A stretch of 64,000 nucleotides of DNA from Gracilaria domingensis (lineage: Eukaryota > Rhodophyta > Florideophyceae > Gracilariales > Gracilariaceae), in assembly GCA_022539475.1 (NCBI GenBank), contig VCMS01000015.1, positions 62,001-126,000 on the forward strand, read 5' to 3'. The position numbers and the translations under genes are program-made. The notes below the pieces were generated by a model, which saw only the letters and a program-made list of their open reading frames with translations, was not told the DNA's origin and did no database searches. Positions 1 to 10,820 of this stretch are shown here, in pieces. Position 1 is the first letter of the stretch. Each line of letters begins with the position of its first letter.

Positions 1-239
1 ATGCGCGGAGTGAACACTCCGTTGCTTGCGCCTCTCAAGGAGTAATTCCCGACGCCCCAAGGCACATGATCGAAGGTTCCGTATAAGCCCTCGTAGGCAA
101 ACTCACAATGTCTGGCCGCAGTTACTTCGCACCATTCGTATGTCACGTACTGCTTCCTTCCGAGCGTAACAGTTTGTGCAAGGGTTGATAGCGTTGCAGC
201 GTATAATGCGAGGAATAAAACGCAGATTGCGAGCGTCAT
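1..239 (-). CDS. Small secreted protein, 3' end beyond window
   Basis: The frame is open from an ATG at 239 to the window edge (79 codons, no stop). The first ~22 residues (MTLAICVLFLALYAATLSTLAQ) form a clear hydrophobic signal peptide ending in small residues, so the product is probably secreted. The mature part seen so far has two cysteines and many aromatic residues (WCEV, HCEFAYEGLYG, HVPWGVGNYS). I do not recognise a family. It is not clearly homologous to the cysteine-rich protein at 10029, although both are short secreted proteins with a similar promoter layout. A TATA box lies about 60 bases upstream of the ATG. The unseen C-terminus prevents a firmer call. Confidence 0.6.
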   Translation of the reverse strand, partial: MTLAICVLFLALYAATLSTLAQTVTLGRKQYVTYEWCEVTAARHCEFAYEGLYGTFDHVPWGVGNYSLRGASNGVFTPR

Positions 240-298
240 GATTGCGATGTCAACTGTAGCTTGTTTCCTCGAGGTCGGTGAGGATGTGCATCTCAGGT

Positions 299-306
299 CT
301 TTTATA
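299..306 (-). promoter_or_regulatory. TATA box of the gene at 1-239
   Basis: TATAAAAG reads on the minus strand about 60 bases upstream of the ATG at 239. The same octamer occurs upstream of the genes at 10029 and 43221. Confidence 0.5.
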
Positions 307-801
307 CGTACAGGTACACAGCCTTCCACTCGCAGTGACCTCTGAGAACATACATGTTTCTCAGAGCCTGAGGAGGAACCAAAGTGAAATGACCGTGGTG
401 ACATTCCCAGGAAGCCGTCGAGCTTTTGAGTAACCTCGTAACTTGAACTTCGATTCCGAAAAAAAAGTCCTCGTAGGAATTTCATGATACAAGAAAGCTG
501 AATTCTGTTCCAGCAATGCGAACCAGTCACTCTCAAAACATAATATCGCGTCCAACAGGATCAAAATGCTCGAAAGGTAAGGGTACAGCCAGGTGACTCT
601 CCTCCCCTTCCTCGGCAAAGAACTCCACGATGGTCACAGCGAATCTTAGAGGAGATACCGTTTTGTTGCAAAAGAAAAAAAAAAGACTTTCAAACCTCGT
701 TCCCGTGTTCGCAAGCCGGAAATTCTTGTGTGAAAAGTCTTATAGACTGAGTTCAAATGTGTGCAGTGGAATAATGCTACGCAACAGATCTTCTCCAGAA
801 C
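307..801. other. Intergenic, no gene recognised
   Basis: Only short overlapping ORFs on both strands (for example 361-618 minus), with no recognisable motif. Probably the upstream region of the leftmost gene. Confidence 0.4.
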
Positions 802-1213
802 CAGGGCCGTATTTGTGACTAGATTTTTGAGCAAGTCCAAAAGTCAAAGTTACTCAAAAAAATCATTTTGAGTCATATTTGGGCACATTTTCCTTGATTC
901 TTTTTCTAAGCGTGATTGCATAGAAATTGGAACTACTCTTCTCTTGCTTTGAGATATATAAGTATATATGTCAACTTGGTAAGGCTTTAACAACATAAAT
1001 TCTCTACAAAGAATGTTAATATCAAACTTCAAGAATTTTAAAAAGTTTTTAAGAATGATCGAAAATTTGAAAACAAAGGCAAAATTAATCAAACAAAGCG
1101 ACATCTTAACAAATTATTAGCTACATATACTATTTATAGCGAAGATAAAACTTGAGACTTAATTTGAAAACCAATTAACGTATCATTTTACAAAAGAGTA
1201 GGAATATTAGTAC
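802..1213 (+). mobile_element. Truncated hAT-like MITE, long subfamily
   Basis: Starts with CAGGGCCGTATTTGTGACTA, the left terminal repeat of the MITE family also found at 6784, 13252 and 37981. It shares their AT-rich interior, including the ATATATAAGTATATATGTCAA stretch. Homology stops near 1213, just after AGGAATATTAGT, and the right terminal repeat is missing, so this copy has lost its 3' quarter. It encodes no protein. Confidence 0.75.
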
Positions 1214-2283
1214 TCACCGGCAGATTACAGACCATCAGTAGCAAGTCGATGCGCGATCCAGAAGAACAAAATTTAGAAAGGCAGAGCTTCGTATGGCCAC
1301 AGGTACCTAATTTCTGTTCTGATGAGTGTGCCACACGTATACCAAAATCACAGAGCAACTTTCAACTTTTGCGCGAAAATTTTGATTCTACATCGGATAC
1401 CTTCCAAAAATGTACGTGTACATGGGCACGTGGACAACTTTTCGGACATGCTTGTCAGAAGTTTTGCCTCCTTCCCACTCCCGCTTCCTGATGTCCGCAC
1501 GTAAACGTACCAGCGGTAACTGCTTGTCATATTAATCGTACCAAAATATATTAATCGAAGTTTCATAAACGGCGCAATGATGGCCGATTTTCAGGAGCCT
1601 AGCCATCTTGGAGCCAAAACCTTCTAGCACAACTCTTGCTGCGCTGGAAGTTCTCAACAGATTTCCTTCAACTTCACGTAGTTGCGAGCAGCATGAATCA
1701 GCTTTCTAATGAAAAAAAACAGAGACGAAACGCCTCATACGAAACAGAGTTAGAGAGAAAAGCGACAACTGCGAAAGGTTTTGGCTTTGGGCGCGAAAAC
1801 CAAAACACCAAAACACCTGGATGTTGAGAACCGAATCAGTTACATCATCTTGACAATCTCGTTGCCACAACATCAAACAGTACTGTAAAAGTCAGCACAT
1901 CTCGACAGCGCCTGAATTCACCACAGAAGCGGCGCTGCCAGAAAAACCATTAGCCCCGATTCGTTCGCTAAGCTCAAGCTTTATCGCAGATGCAAATCCA
2001 TCCTGCATTACTGACTAAGAACGTAGTAAAACATTGATGAACAACGTTGTAGACTACAATGTTGCAGCGTTCTTTGAATCACAAACAGACTCACACAATT
2101 CACTGTCCTGTACTGTGAGACGTTCATGAGTGTGAATCGAAGTAAAGTATTTGGTAAACAAACAAAAAGCTTGCCAGTCACAATCTGTTTGAAAGAATCT
2201 ACAATAACATTGAGACATACTAGCCTACTATACACTACAGACGTAAATAAACAGAGTGAATCAACTGTCATTTTGTAAAGAGA
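1214..2283. other. Region upstream of the pogo-like transposase
   Basis: No supported gene. This interval should contain the left end of the pogo-like element, but I could not identify a convincing terminal inverted repeat by eye. Confidence 0.35.
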
Positions 2284-4077
2284 ATGAAACATGAAGAAGA
2301 AGAACAGTTTGCGTTTATCATAATGAGCAGTATGAAAGCCAAGACAAAGTCACAAGCAGTACCTTACGTCCTTGATATGATAGCAGCGACCTGCGACACA
2401 TACTTGCTTTCTGCCCAACCTCCTTTAAGCTACACTGCCATGAGCTCCAATGTGGTCAACGACTTCTATCGCAAAATACAGCGGGCTTTGTTCGCCCGTT
2501 TCAAACTTGCAACAACGTACGAGAGGCTCGCTGAAAAGTACAATTTCCCCACAAACAGACTGCGTCGCTGGTATTTAAGCTGGTTGTCTCGACACGGTAC
2601 TGAAGATCCACTGAAGCCATGTGACATGATAATCTCAGTCAAAACAAGGGGCCGCCCCACGGCACTCTCTGAGAGTGAAGAGAAGCGGCTTGTAGACGCC
2701 ATCAATTACTTTGTGTCACACAATACACCCCTGAGCAAGCAGGGATTGCTCGATCTTGTGCAACACTTCGTACACTCGCTGCCAGAGACACGCAGAATGG
2801 AAATTCGATTCAAGGATGACCGTCCGTCAATGCAGTGGATTCGTTCCTTCATATCCTGCCATAACCTGAACTACCTGCCTCTGAGGGTAATGGAAAATGA
2901 CCGTATTGAAGCCGTGACCGCCGAAAATGTTGCGAGGTATAACGCGTTGGTCAAAACTGCGATGATCAAGTACAACATCAATGAAGCCAAGTTTGTCTTC
3001 AATGTAGACGAATCTGGTGCGTCGCTTGGTCGCATGCTTGGGCGGAGTCTTCGGTGTGGAATTGGATCTGATCAGTCCATTCTGGTTCAACGCAGTGCAC
3101 GCGTTAGAGGAGCAAGCGATCGCGTGACAATTATGCCAGTCATTTCTGCAGATGTTGCCTTGTACAAGCCGGTGGTTGTGTTCTGGGGCAAACAGGCTCA
3201 TTATTGTTTCGTGAATGGAAACGTACAGACACTCCACAACTTTCTTCCACCATGCTATTTATTCCAGCGTGAAGTCCCCGGGGTTGACAGCGCAATCTTC
3301 TATGAATGGGCCCGAGAGTTTTTGAGTGAAACCCAACATCTGCGAGCTGGGAATCGTAAGCTTCGTCTTGTTCTAGACGGCTACTCCTGCCACATTCAGT
3401 TTCCCGTTCTCAACTTGTTCAAGACAAACGGAGTCATCGTCATAGCGCTGCCGTCACATACTAGCCACGTTCTTCAACCGTTCGATGTTTCGGTGTTCTC
3501 ACCTTTCAAATCGCAGCTCGAACGTGAGGTACATAGGGTGAGCCGAAACAAAACAGTTATTGATGCCTTTGATGTAGCTGAATGCCTGACGATTGCAATG
3601 TCGGAAGCATTAACTGCTCGCAATATTCGAAGTGGCTTCGCCCGCACGGGATTGTGGTTGTTCGCAGAAAACGGCCCTTCCGCTACTCCCCTTCAAAATG
3701 TTTTGGATTTCGAAGAGAATGAGAATAGTTCTGGGCTTCACCTTGATGAACTTGTTACTGAGTTTACGACACCTGGACGATCACTCATCGACGCCCGTCA
3801 AGTGCAGAGGAGCGGTACAGTTCGAATAGATACGTCGCGGGGACTGCGCCTCCCCGCGGATGCTGTGTTAGAAGCTTTGCAGCGTCGCGCAAGAAACGGG
3901 CGTTTCACGGAGAATGCGGCTGAGCTGCGTCGTCTCGTTGATCTGGCTCCGAGACGCGCAACTCTTCGCGAGCATCTTAGAGCCACTCGTGAGGTCCGTA
4001 GGGAACGCCGCCGTCTGCGATCGTCTGCTAGCCTTTCTCAGGCTGCGATCGGTCAGAGCGATCACTCACAGAGCTAG
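2284..4077 (+). CDS. pogo-like (DDE_1) transposase, intact
   Basis: A 597-residue uninterrupted ORF. Residues ~60-125 hold a helix-turn-helix segment (YERLAEKYNFPTNRLRRWY) followed by a basic GRP motif, as in the DNA-binding half of pogo/Tigger/jerky-like transposases. A second CENP-B-like helical region follows (~127-205). The catalytic DDE_1 domain shows D242 (FNVDESG), D365 (LVLDGYSCH) and D401 in TSHVLQPFDVSVF. The last two aspartates are 35 residues apart, the usual pogo spacing. The C-terminal ~60 residues are very rich in Arg. Family knowledge: such enzymes cut and paste their element at TA dinucleotides. All three acidic residues and the full length are present, so the gene looks intact. 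A shorter start at Met14 or Met17 is possible. Its terminal repeats were not found, so autonomy is unproven. Confidence 0.9.
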   Translation: MKHEEEEQFAFIIMSSMKAKTKSQAVPYVLDMIAATCDTYLLSAQPPLSYTAMSSNVVNDFYRKIQRALFARFKLATTYERLAEKYNFPTNRLRRWYLSWLSRHGTEDPLKPCDMIISVKTRGRPTALSESEEKRLVDAINYFVSHNTPLSKQGLLDLVQHFVHSLPETRRMEIRFKDDRPSMQWIRSFISCHNLNYLPLRVMENDRIEAVTAENVARYNALVKTAMIKYNINEAKFVFNVDESGASLGRMLGRSLRCGIGSDQSILVQRSARVRGASDRVTIMPVISADVALYKPVVVFWGKQAHYCFVNGNVQTLHNFLPPCYLFQREVPGVDSAIFYEWAREFLSETQHLRAGNRKLRLVLDGYSCHIQFPVLNLFKTNGVIVIALPSHTSHVLQPFDVSVFSPFKSQLEREVHRVSRNKTVIDAFDVAECLTIAMSEALTARNIRSGFARTGLWLFAENGPSATPLQNVLDFEENENSSGLHLDELVTEFTTPGRSLIDARQVQRSGTVRIDTSRGLRLPADAVLEALQRRARNGRFTENAAELRRLVDLAPRRATLREHLRATREVRRERRRLRSSASLSQAAIGQSDHSQS

Positions 4078-4587
4078 TTAACTCAGAACGAGTGCAATGT
4101 TTTTGCGTAGTGCTTCGCTTAACGAAGTACACTTGAAGGCGATGTCGCAGCGACATCTGAATGCTCTTCTCGTACCTTGATGATCTTTTTTAGGCTTTAT
4201 TTTTGAGTAAATGTTTGAGGTTTTGTGTTCTCTAGCGCGTGCATGACACGAGTTACCATTTATATACATCGCTCTTTTTGAGGGCTTTTGACGAGGTGCA
4301 CTTTTGTTGGCCTATCTCTGCAGTACTTCCACGAACTCCGCTCAAACTCTGGTTGTATAAAGCCAAGAGTGAGCGCTTTCGAACGGATCTAGTTTGGTAA
4401 GAATTGGGGAAAGATTGATGAAGATTGTCCGTCTTCAATCCGCAAATAGTGGAGTTTAAGAAAAGGTTTTCGATTTATATTGCAAACAGTTACCAAGGGT
4501 ACTCGAATTGGCTTCGTGTTTCGATTCGGTTGATCGTTTGTCGGCACAGCATCGTGTGCATTGCAGTCTTTGTTTGACGTATGTCTA
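4078..4587. other. Downstream of transposase, no gene
   Basis: No coding signal stands out. A small inverted repeat, GTGCTTCGCTTAACGAAGTACAC, lies just after the transposase stop and could act as a 3' hairpin. The right end of the pogo-like element should be in this stretch. Confidence 0.3.
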
Positions 4588-4860
4588 GATTTTCGAGGAT
4601 CAAAGAAGTGGATTTATTTGAACGAGAGTGAGCGGAAGGATGATCTAATCAGCGATGACTTGGGCTATCAGCATGCACTGGATTTATCACTGCTTGGCCG
4701 CCATCGCTCGGCGTCGTCGCCTTCGGTCGCGTCGTGCTCCGCTCTCGCATGGCGCGATCGTCGAAGACGGATATCTCTTTTCAATTTTTCTTCTCACCCG
4801 GATCAGGGAATCTCGCGTCTCAATCTCTTTTCCCCAAAACTAAATATCAACTAAGGGCGG
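4588..4860 (+). repeat. Repeated module, copy A (unclassified)
   Basis: Begins GATTTTCGAGGATCAAAGAAG and runs through GGATTTATTTGAACGAGAGTGAG into a GC-rich stretch with CGTC/TCGTCG triplets. The same order of blocks occurs at 7388 and 49325. In one frame it can be read as a coding start (FRGSKKWIYLNESE), but the copies do not keep a common frame. It may be the decayed 5' part of a gene family or transposon gene, or an unclassified dispersed repeat. The block is followed at 5161 by the unknown gene. Confidence 0.45.
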
Positions 4861-5160
4861 TTCTTGCCTTGCTTTTGCGCCACGTCATCCCAAAGGTCGT
4901 GTTGCCATGGAGCAACCAAGCGAGACACGCACCGGCTTCCTGCGTGCGTCTTTGCATTAAAAAACTTTGCACGGTGCAGGCGTGCACCGACACACCACCG
5001 CCCATCACTCGCCACCCAAGCCATCAGCACAATGTAACGACCGCTATCAAAGCGATGCCACCAGTTTCTAAACGTGTGCCGCTCGCAGGACTTTGTGAAA
5101 GCTCTCAAAATCCATGAGAAGCGGCACAGCCTGGGGTAGTTCCTATCCAGGAAAGAGCAG

Positions 5161-6696
5161 ATGAATCTGTACGTTGGCCGCCATGGAATGGACATTAAGG
5201 AAACCGTACACTGGCGTTACAACATTGAAAACTGCAAACGACAATACGGCATCGATTTATACCCGTTAGTGAAAGACGGCCTCACCGACATCTTCATCGC
5301 CGGAAATCGTCAACATAATCTCAACATCGCCGCACAGACACTTGAGGGAATTCGCATCTTTATCTCTAGCTTTGATTACCTCGCTCGAGAAAAAATTATA
5401 CCCATTGCCTTTTCGTAACAGCATGGAGCGGATGAGCAGCTGGGACTACAAAGACTTTTCGACCGACTCTGCGCCTTAGACTACATTTTGCAACCGGGTA
5501 CCAGATATGTGCTGTGGATAGATCTAGTCGCTTCCAGGGGTCCCATCAGGCGCAGGCGACCACAAGACGCGTCGTGGTTGAAACGCGGGCTGCTTCTCTA
5601 CCAGCTTTTCGTCGTACTGTGTTTGGACAATTCCAATTCGGGCCCCCCGCGAGAAGATTATGCCAACAGCTTCTGGCTCAATATCGAGGGCGTGCTCGCC
5701 ACGCTTGGGTCTGGCATGGTCATGGTTGGCCCTAATCTCAAAAGAAACGCTGTGGCTTCATGGCTATTTCAAGACCGCACATCCGACATTCCCATCGAGT
5801 ACGCGCAGATTGTGGCAAATGACGGAGAAATGCAAGTGGAATTTCGCCCGGGCAACACCATGGATTGTGAAGAAGCGCTTAAGTTTTTTCTGCAAAAAGC
5901 GGTTAAAGGAGCTTACGACAACACGACTGCGAGGTATGAAGAGGACAAGGATGACCTGAATTGCATGGCTAACTCCATATTTCACATTGCATCTGGTGAG
6001 GACTTTGGCAAAGTTGCTTATGATCTCGACTACTCAGACTATGATCAACTCTTTCAAACACTTTCTACTGGCAGAAATCCAGAGAGTGTTTGGCTCCCGC
6101 TATACAGATCAGAACGCACCTACGACAGCACTATGCCTGGAGTGCATACGATGTACCCAACGTACATATCGTCATTTGTCGACCCAGAATCAAGTACTTG
6201 CGCCATTCAATGGCTGCCGAAGCATTGTCGCTACTTCCGTACTCCTTCTGAGCCAGCTGGAGGTTACGACATTTGGATCCATTTTGAGAGCCATGGAACG
6301 TTCGTTGCCGTCATTGCGATGGCTGTCATAATCCCCAGACCTTGTGATACAGAGAAATCCAGTTCGCATGGAAGACTTTACGTCAAAATTTTGCAAACAA
6401 AAGAAATCGCTAGCGGAACTGAGTACACGAAAGCTTACGGTGTGGATCGAGTGATTGATCTTTGGGACTGCAGAGTGCCGATCCTACTGAGAGATGTGTT
6501 AAGGATGCTGGAAGGATAGGCGTTGAACTTGATAGGGGTGAGGCGGTTTTTGAAGCATAGCGGTTTAGAATGCGCCGAGCTCACTAGTTTCTTTGTTTCA
6601 GAGAAGTCTGAGTGCATTGTAAGTGATAGCTGGCAAGAATATGTCATAGGGACACCCGAAGACATGGAAGGCACGTCTGATAACGATTACGAGTAA
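5161..6696 (+). pseudogene. Unrecognised protein gene, one frame with two in-frame stops
   Basis: Three open stretches (5161-5415, 5419-6516, 6520-6693) lie in exactly the same frame, separated only by TAA at 5416 and TAG at 6517, and end at TAA 6694-6696. Together they would make about 510 residues. Conceptual segments include HWRYNIENCKRQYGIDLYP, RYVLWIDLV, YANSFWLNIEGVLATLGSG and an acidic tail (TPEDMEGTSDNDYE). No signal peptide, membrane span or known domain was recognised. The same frame is also open from 5038 apart from TAG at 5137, and there reads like half a C2H2 finger (DFVKALKIHEKRH). Both internal stops could come from CAA/CAG by one C-to-T change. The absence of frameshifts over 1.5 kb implies recent loss of function, readthrough, or base errors. 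Confidence 0.55.
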
Positions 6697-6783
6697 GGCA
6701 TGCGTCACTCTTTTTAGCGCTGGAAGCAGCCTTCTAACGTGGTATAAAAGAGACGGTAAGAATCTGAAATGCTAGGTCTGAGG

Positions 6784-7339
6784 CAGGGCCGTATTTTTGA
6801 CTCGAGTTTTGACCAAATCCAAAAGTCAAATTCATTAAAAACTTTCATAGTTAGTCACATTTAGTCATACTTTTTAGTTGCTTTTTTTCGGGTGTTTGCT
6901 ACAAAACTGAACTTTTTTGTTTTTTTTAAGACATGTAAGTAAGTATTATAATTTGCAAAGCCTCTTTCGAAGTCAATTGGTTCTAAAGAATCTTAATATC
7001 AAACTTCAAAGGTTGTAAAAAGTTTTTAAAAATGAACAGAAAAATGAAAACATATGTAAAATTAATCAAACAAAAAGACATCTTAACAAATAATTAACGA
7101 GGTATACCATTTATAGTGAAAAGTAAACTTGAGACTTAATTTGAAAATCCTTTAAGCTATCATATAAGACAAGTGTAGAAATATTAGTGGTTGTAAATGT
7201 GCCACGTGTTTTTGTGGCCATTTTACTGTAAATGACTAAATGCGACTAAGCTTTCATTGCATATGCTAGTCAGTTAGTCATTAGTCAATTATTAGTCTAA
7301 TTGTTTCTATCAAGTCAGTCAGTCACAAATACGGCCCTG
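6784..7339 (+). mobile_element. hAT-like MITE, long subfamily (556 bp)
   Basis: Ends are CAGGGCCGTATTTTTGACT and, inverted, CAGGGCCGTATTTGTGACTG. The interior is AT-rich, has no ORF, and matches the copies at 802, 13252 and 37981. The 8-base flanks (GTCTGAGG and TCCTGAGC) match at 5 of 8 positions, so the target duplication is worn. Confidence 0.8.
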
Positions 7340-7387
7340 TCCTGAGCGGAGCAGAGCCGACGACGACCTGACTTCTCAGCAGTTTCA

Positions 7388-7745
7388 ATGGATTTTCCAG
7401 GCACGAAGAAGAGGATTTATTTGAGCGAATTGAGACGCGTCGGACTCATGATGCTCTACAAATTCTACACTGGCGGTCCGAGCGATTGCGCTGCCGTCGG
7501 GTTCTGCTCGATCTTCGTCGTCCCCACGATCGCATTTCGGGGAGTAGATCTACGTCGATCCTGGTTGTTTTGTTTTCCCAACTCTCGCAACCCCTGGGAA
7601 GCAGCACGTTCCTTCTAGGAACGTGGTGTGTGCTTTGGAAGGTTTCCATTCGCACGACGGGAACGAGGTCCGTTCCCGTCACCCCCTCCTTTCTCCGAAA
7701 CATTAAAGATCTTGAGGCAACAATAACAAAACTGTATTCCTCCAC
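7388..7745 (+). repeat. Repeated module, copy B (unclassified)
   Basis: Opens with ATGGATTTTCCAGGCACGAA and GAAGAGGATTTATTTGAGCG, matching copies A (4588) and C (49325). Its end (AACATTAAAGATCTTGAGGC) matches copy C near 49662 (AACACCAAAGATCTACAAGA), so B and C share about 350-400 bases. Copy B stops where the minus-strand cysteine-rich gene at 7746 loses its homology to the intact paralogue. This suggests the module inserted into, or recombined with, that gene. In copy B a 76-codon ORF starts at the ATG, but it is not conserved in the other copies. Confidence 0.45.
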
Positions 7746-7934
7746 CTACCGTATTAGACTTAGTGCTCGACTACCTTCATTACGGCACCAGTGTACCTCG
7801 TGCTCACAAAACTGGACAGCGCTTCGTCCGCTCTCATGGCATTTATCTGGTCTCCATCCGTGAGCAGAGCTTACCCATGTCAGCGCAAGTAGAACAATAA
7901 TCGTGGTCCGGAATGGAATACCTGTCGTACTCAT
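7746..7934 (-). pseudogene. Truncated cysteine-rich secreted protein, paralogue of 10029
   Basis: ATG at 7934 opens a 62-codon ORF with a signal peptide (TTIIVLLALTWVSSAHG) and a mature start, WRPDKCHESGRSAVQFCEHE, then VHWCRN. This aligns with the intact protein at 10029 (WAPGECHKAGATAARCCVHE): W, P, the CH pair, G, A, C, HE and WC are kept at equal spacing. After WCRNE the match is lost and a stop follows. A few residues resembling the next block (FCYCCLK) occur shortly downstream in another frame. The 3' half is therefore degenerate or was replaced by repeat copy B. It may still be expressed as a short peptide. Confidence 0.6.
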
Positions 7935-9894
7935 GCTTTCGGGGGAGAATTGAAGTGTAGTTAGAAACAGCGAAGAGTTGTTTCTCAGATGCGAAGCAGT
8001 CTGATGTCTGAAAGATTTCAGTACAGGTGTTGTAGGACCAGGGAAGACTGAAGAGCGTTCTGCCTCCTTTCGTATCAGTCATTGTTCTGTGTATGGATAC
8101 CGGGTGCCCTTCTTGACCAAATGATGTTTCCAGCTCTCTCCCAGAAATACTTCAAAGAGCAGTCATCCTACCTGAATCACAAACACTGTGTTGTTCTGCT
8201 CAATTGTGAATTTCTGGTGTCCTTCCCTACCTCTCATACAATTCAAATGACACTTTAAGCTTGAGAAATTCCTGGCTGTCGAGTTCGAAATGGAACAAGG
8301 AGATTATTCTTATAAAGCGTAGCTCGCAGAAGTTGGACCATGTTCCTCTCCGTGGGATGTCTTTAAGAACAAACTGGGTGCTTCTTCTGCAAAGGGTTTG
8401 ATTTGATAAAGAAGTTTGGTAGGATTGGGAGAGATCCTTGGATTTTCTCCAGATGCGGGAAGGGTGTTTAGATCAGGCAATGCTCTCCCCATGGGACTCC
8501 ATGCTGTCATTATAGAAATTCATTATTCAAAGCAGTCATACGTCCATCTATTGAAACGTTGTAGGAAGGATTGGGGAATGTCAATTATCGGACATCTCGC
8601 AAACACTTTACACACTCCAAATGACCGTTTTGTGCCAGGGGATGACCTCTCTACGATCTCGTGGCCGTCATCATTTAGAGATATCAAAGCGACTCCAAGG
8701 TTGTCGTAGTGATGGCGTTCTGATTGGAACTTCGTGTCAAGCCCTTGTTTCTTTCTACAAAGCTTTACTTCTGAGAATATACCCCTCGGACGCAGATCCA
8801 CCGAGAGGAACTGAACTGCAGCCAAAGTTTTCGGCCCTCTGAATGTCATGCACGTTATGTTCATGACATTCTGCATAGTGAATAAAGGGGGTCAACTTTC
8901 ACGGAGAATCAACACTCAGTGAAGTCATAATGACGTTACATCATGACCATGCAGTAGACTGATCTAGCTCTCCTGATATCTCGAGGACCATCGTAGCTTA
9001 CAATCTGCAGGCTTAAGACTGGAAAAGGCACCCGAAAAAAGGCAAGATCTTCGAGATCTGTTCGCTTGCACTTGTGCTACGATTGGATGGTTCGGTTTCC
9101 GTCATATAATAATAGAGAATCTATTATTTATTACCTAAGGGATAGACAGGGTAATTGGTTTTATGAAGGGCAATTGCTATAGATTCCAACGTATCCGAAA
9201 TATTTGGACCGTTTTCATCGATGTGAGATAACTTTTTGCCTTCCATTATTTCGCTGTTGTCCCCCACATAGTAATCGCAAGGATAGCTTTATTCGAACCA
9301 ATGTAGTACTAAGAACCACGAGTCTGTATCTGCATAACGGCTCCCATTCCACCACCTTCCAGTAGTGATCATCAAAAAGCCCAATACTTCTGGCTCTCAG
9401 TTTCGCTCCAATTGAACCCCATCCAGATTCAACCATTACTGTCCACTTTCTGATGGATATTTAGGTGGGAGAAAGTATTAGGATAAGAAGTATCAGATTC
9501 CCATGGAGCTAGTAGTCCGTACAAAATGCTCGCATCAGAAGTCCAATTACATTAGCTCTACCCGGGGATGGGATTCAGAGCGCAGATGCCATGGATCGGG
9601 AGTCGTTCGCACGAGTAGTCGACTGACGGCCAATCGACACCATGACATTCACTTGTCCTCCAAACGTCCGATCCAAATAAATTCTCTTCTCTGGTATCTT
9701 TGAAATAACATGAGTGGGATGTCAGACACGGGCCTGTTTGTCTTACTCCTCCATAGTCTACAGGCTCTTGAGTAGGAAAAAAGGCTCCAACATTTTCAGT
9801 TATTTCTTTGTCCAAAAAGCATTTCATAGTCCCCTTGATCCTCCTTTTTCTCCCCTTGAGAGCAACCAGAGAGGCTCAAGACCAGAAGCATGAC
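7935..9894. other. Intergenic with weak minus-strand ORFs
   Basis: Contains three short minus-strand ORFs of uncertain meaning: 7843-8082 (79 codons), 8523-8876 (117 codons) and 9558-9827 (89 codons, six cysteines, beginning MKCFLDKEITENVGAF). None matches a family I know. The last has a cysteine pattern (GPCLTSHSCYF, SECHGVDW, YSCERLPIHGICA) that could belong to a decayed secreted protein related to the neighbouring ones, but the frame is not continuous further downstream. Confidence 0.3.
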
Positions 9895-9902
9895 TATAAA
9901 AG
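9895..9902 (+). promoter_or_regulatory. TATA box of the gene at 10029
   Basis: TATAAAAG lies 134 bases upstream of the ATG and is followed by a CT/CA-rich leader without an upstream ATG. Confidence 0.55.
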
Positions 9903-10028
9903 CAGAGCTTCCTTTCTAACTTTGCTTCCCTCTCCCCCAATCAAGCAAATCAAAGAGATAACCACGACGAGACTCAACCACTCTACCTCTCGATTGAGCA
10001 ACTGCAATCGACACTCATCCTCCGCAAA

Positions 10029-10385
10029 ATGGTCGTCTATCATGCCAAGGCAATCTTGATGGCTGCAATCTCTCTCATTTCGATTCACTCCGTCTGTGCG
10101 TGGGCACCAGGAGAATGTCACAAGGCAGGAGCAACTGCTGCCCGTTGTTGTGTGCATGAGGCATATTGGTGTCACAATGGAAACCAAAACGGGCGTAATC
10201 ACTGCCATTACTGTCAGGAGGAGTGCATCAAGGTTCCCTCAGGTAATATATGCGTCTTGGGAGGCATTTGGCCTTCCAGATATGACAAGTGCTTCCCTGG
10301 TATCGAATGGTTCAAGACCTGCTCACTGATCAATAACGACCCTTCCCTAGGGGGTGTTCCATGGAGCGAAATCGATAGACAGTAA
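10029..10385 (+). CDS. Small secreted cysteine-rich protein
   Basis: An intact 118-codon ORF. Residues ~1-24 are a signal peptide (AKAILMAAISLISIHSVCA). The mature protein of ~94 residues has eleven cysteines: GECHKAGATAARCCVHEAYW, then CHN, NHCHYCQEEC, NICVLGG, YDKCFPG and FKTCSLI. The density fits a disulphide-stabilised extracellular protein. The CxxC/CxxxC cluster with several His residues could also bind metal, but secretion favours disulphides. A truncated paralogue lies 2.1 kb away at 7746-7934 on the other strand, so this is a small local family. A TATA box sits at 9895. No named family is recognised; an antimicrobial-like, effector-like or wall-associated role would be speculation. 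Confidence 0.75.
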   Translation: MVVYHAKAILMAAISLISIHSVCAWAPGECHKAGATAARCCVHEAYWCHNGNQNGRNHCHYCQEECIKVPSGNICVLGGIWPSRYDKCFPGIEWFKTCSLINNDPSLGGVPWSEIDRQ

Positions 10386-10820
10386 ACCGCGCGGTCTATC
10401 AGTCCATCATCGGCTGCGAAAGGTCCTGCAGTCGCGCCAGTGAAGTTTTGGATGCTGTCGCAGCTCGCTTGCTAGGCAGTAATCGATAAAATAGGACGAT
10501 CATTTTGGACGCAGGGAGAAATAGCTTTGAACGGATATGTATCATTCCGAAGTTTCACCGGTGACTGGGAACCATGGGACCCAGCCGCATGTGAGCCTTC
10601 GGACGCACTCTGTGAATAAGTAATTTGCTAAGGGCGAAGCGCCCAAGTTTAGTTAGAGCTGTCAGAGCTACTTGTGATTTTTCCTACATGATCTATAAGA
10701 ATGACTTCGTTGAAGAATCGTTAAACTTATGCCCCCTTGGCTCAAGCAGAGCTGAACCTTGTACGACACTTTGCCATTCCGAACAAAGCCTGATTTCCAA
10801 AAATCAAAGGGAGGTAAGGG

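Noticed and set aside
1251-1264. TCCAGAAG as the second target duplication of the truncated MITE at 802
   Set aside because: It resembles the left flank TCCAGAAC, but no right terminal repeat precedes it, so the match is probably chance.
2284-2705. Antisense ORFs over the pogo-like transposase and other long genes
   Set aside because: They are mirror frames of clearly coding sequence and carry no independent motifs.
5488-6519. HET-type incompatibility domain suggested by YVLWIDLV
   Set aside because: Only the W-I-D tripeptide is reminiscent. The following C-I-N-Q motif and the rest of the domain are absent.
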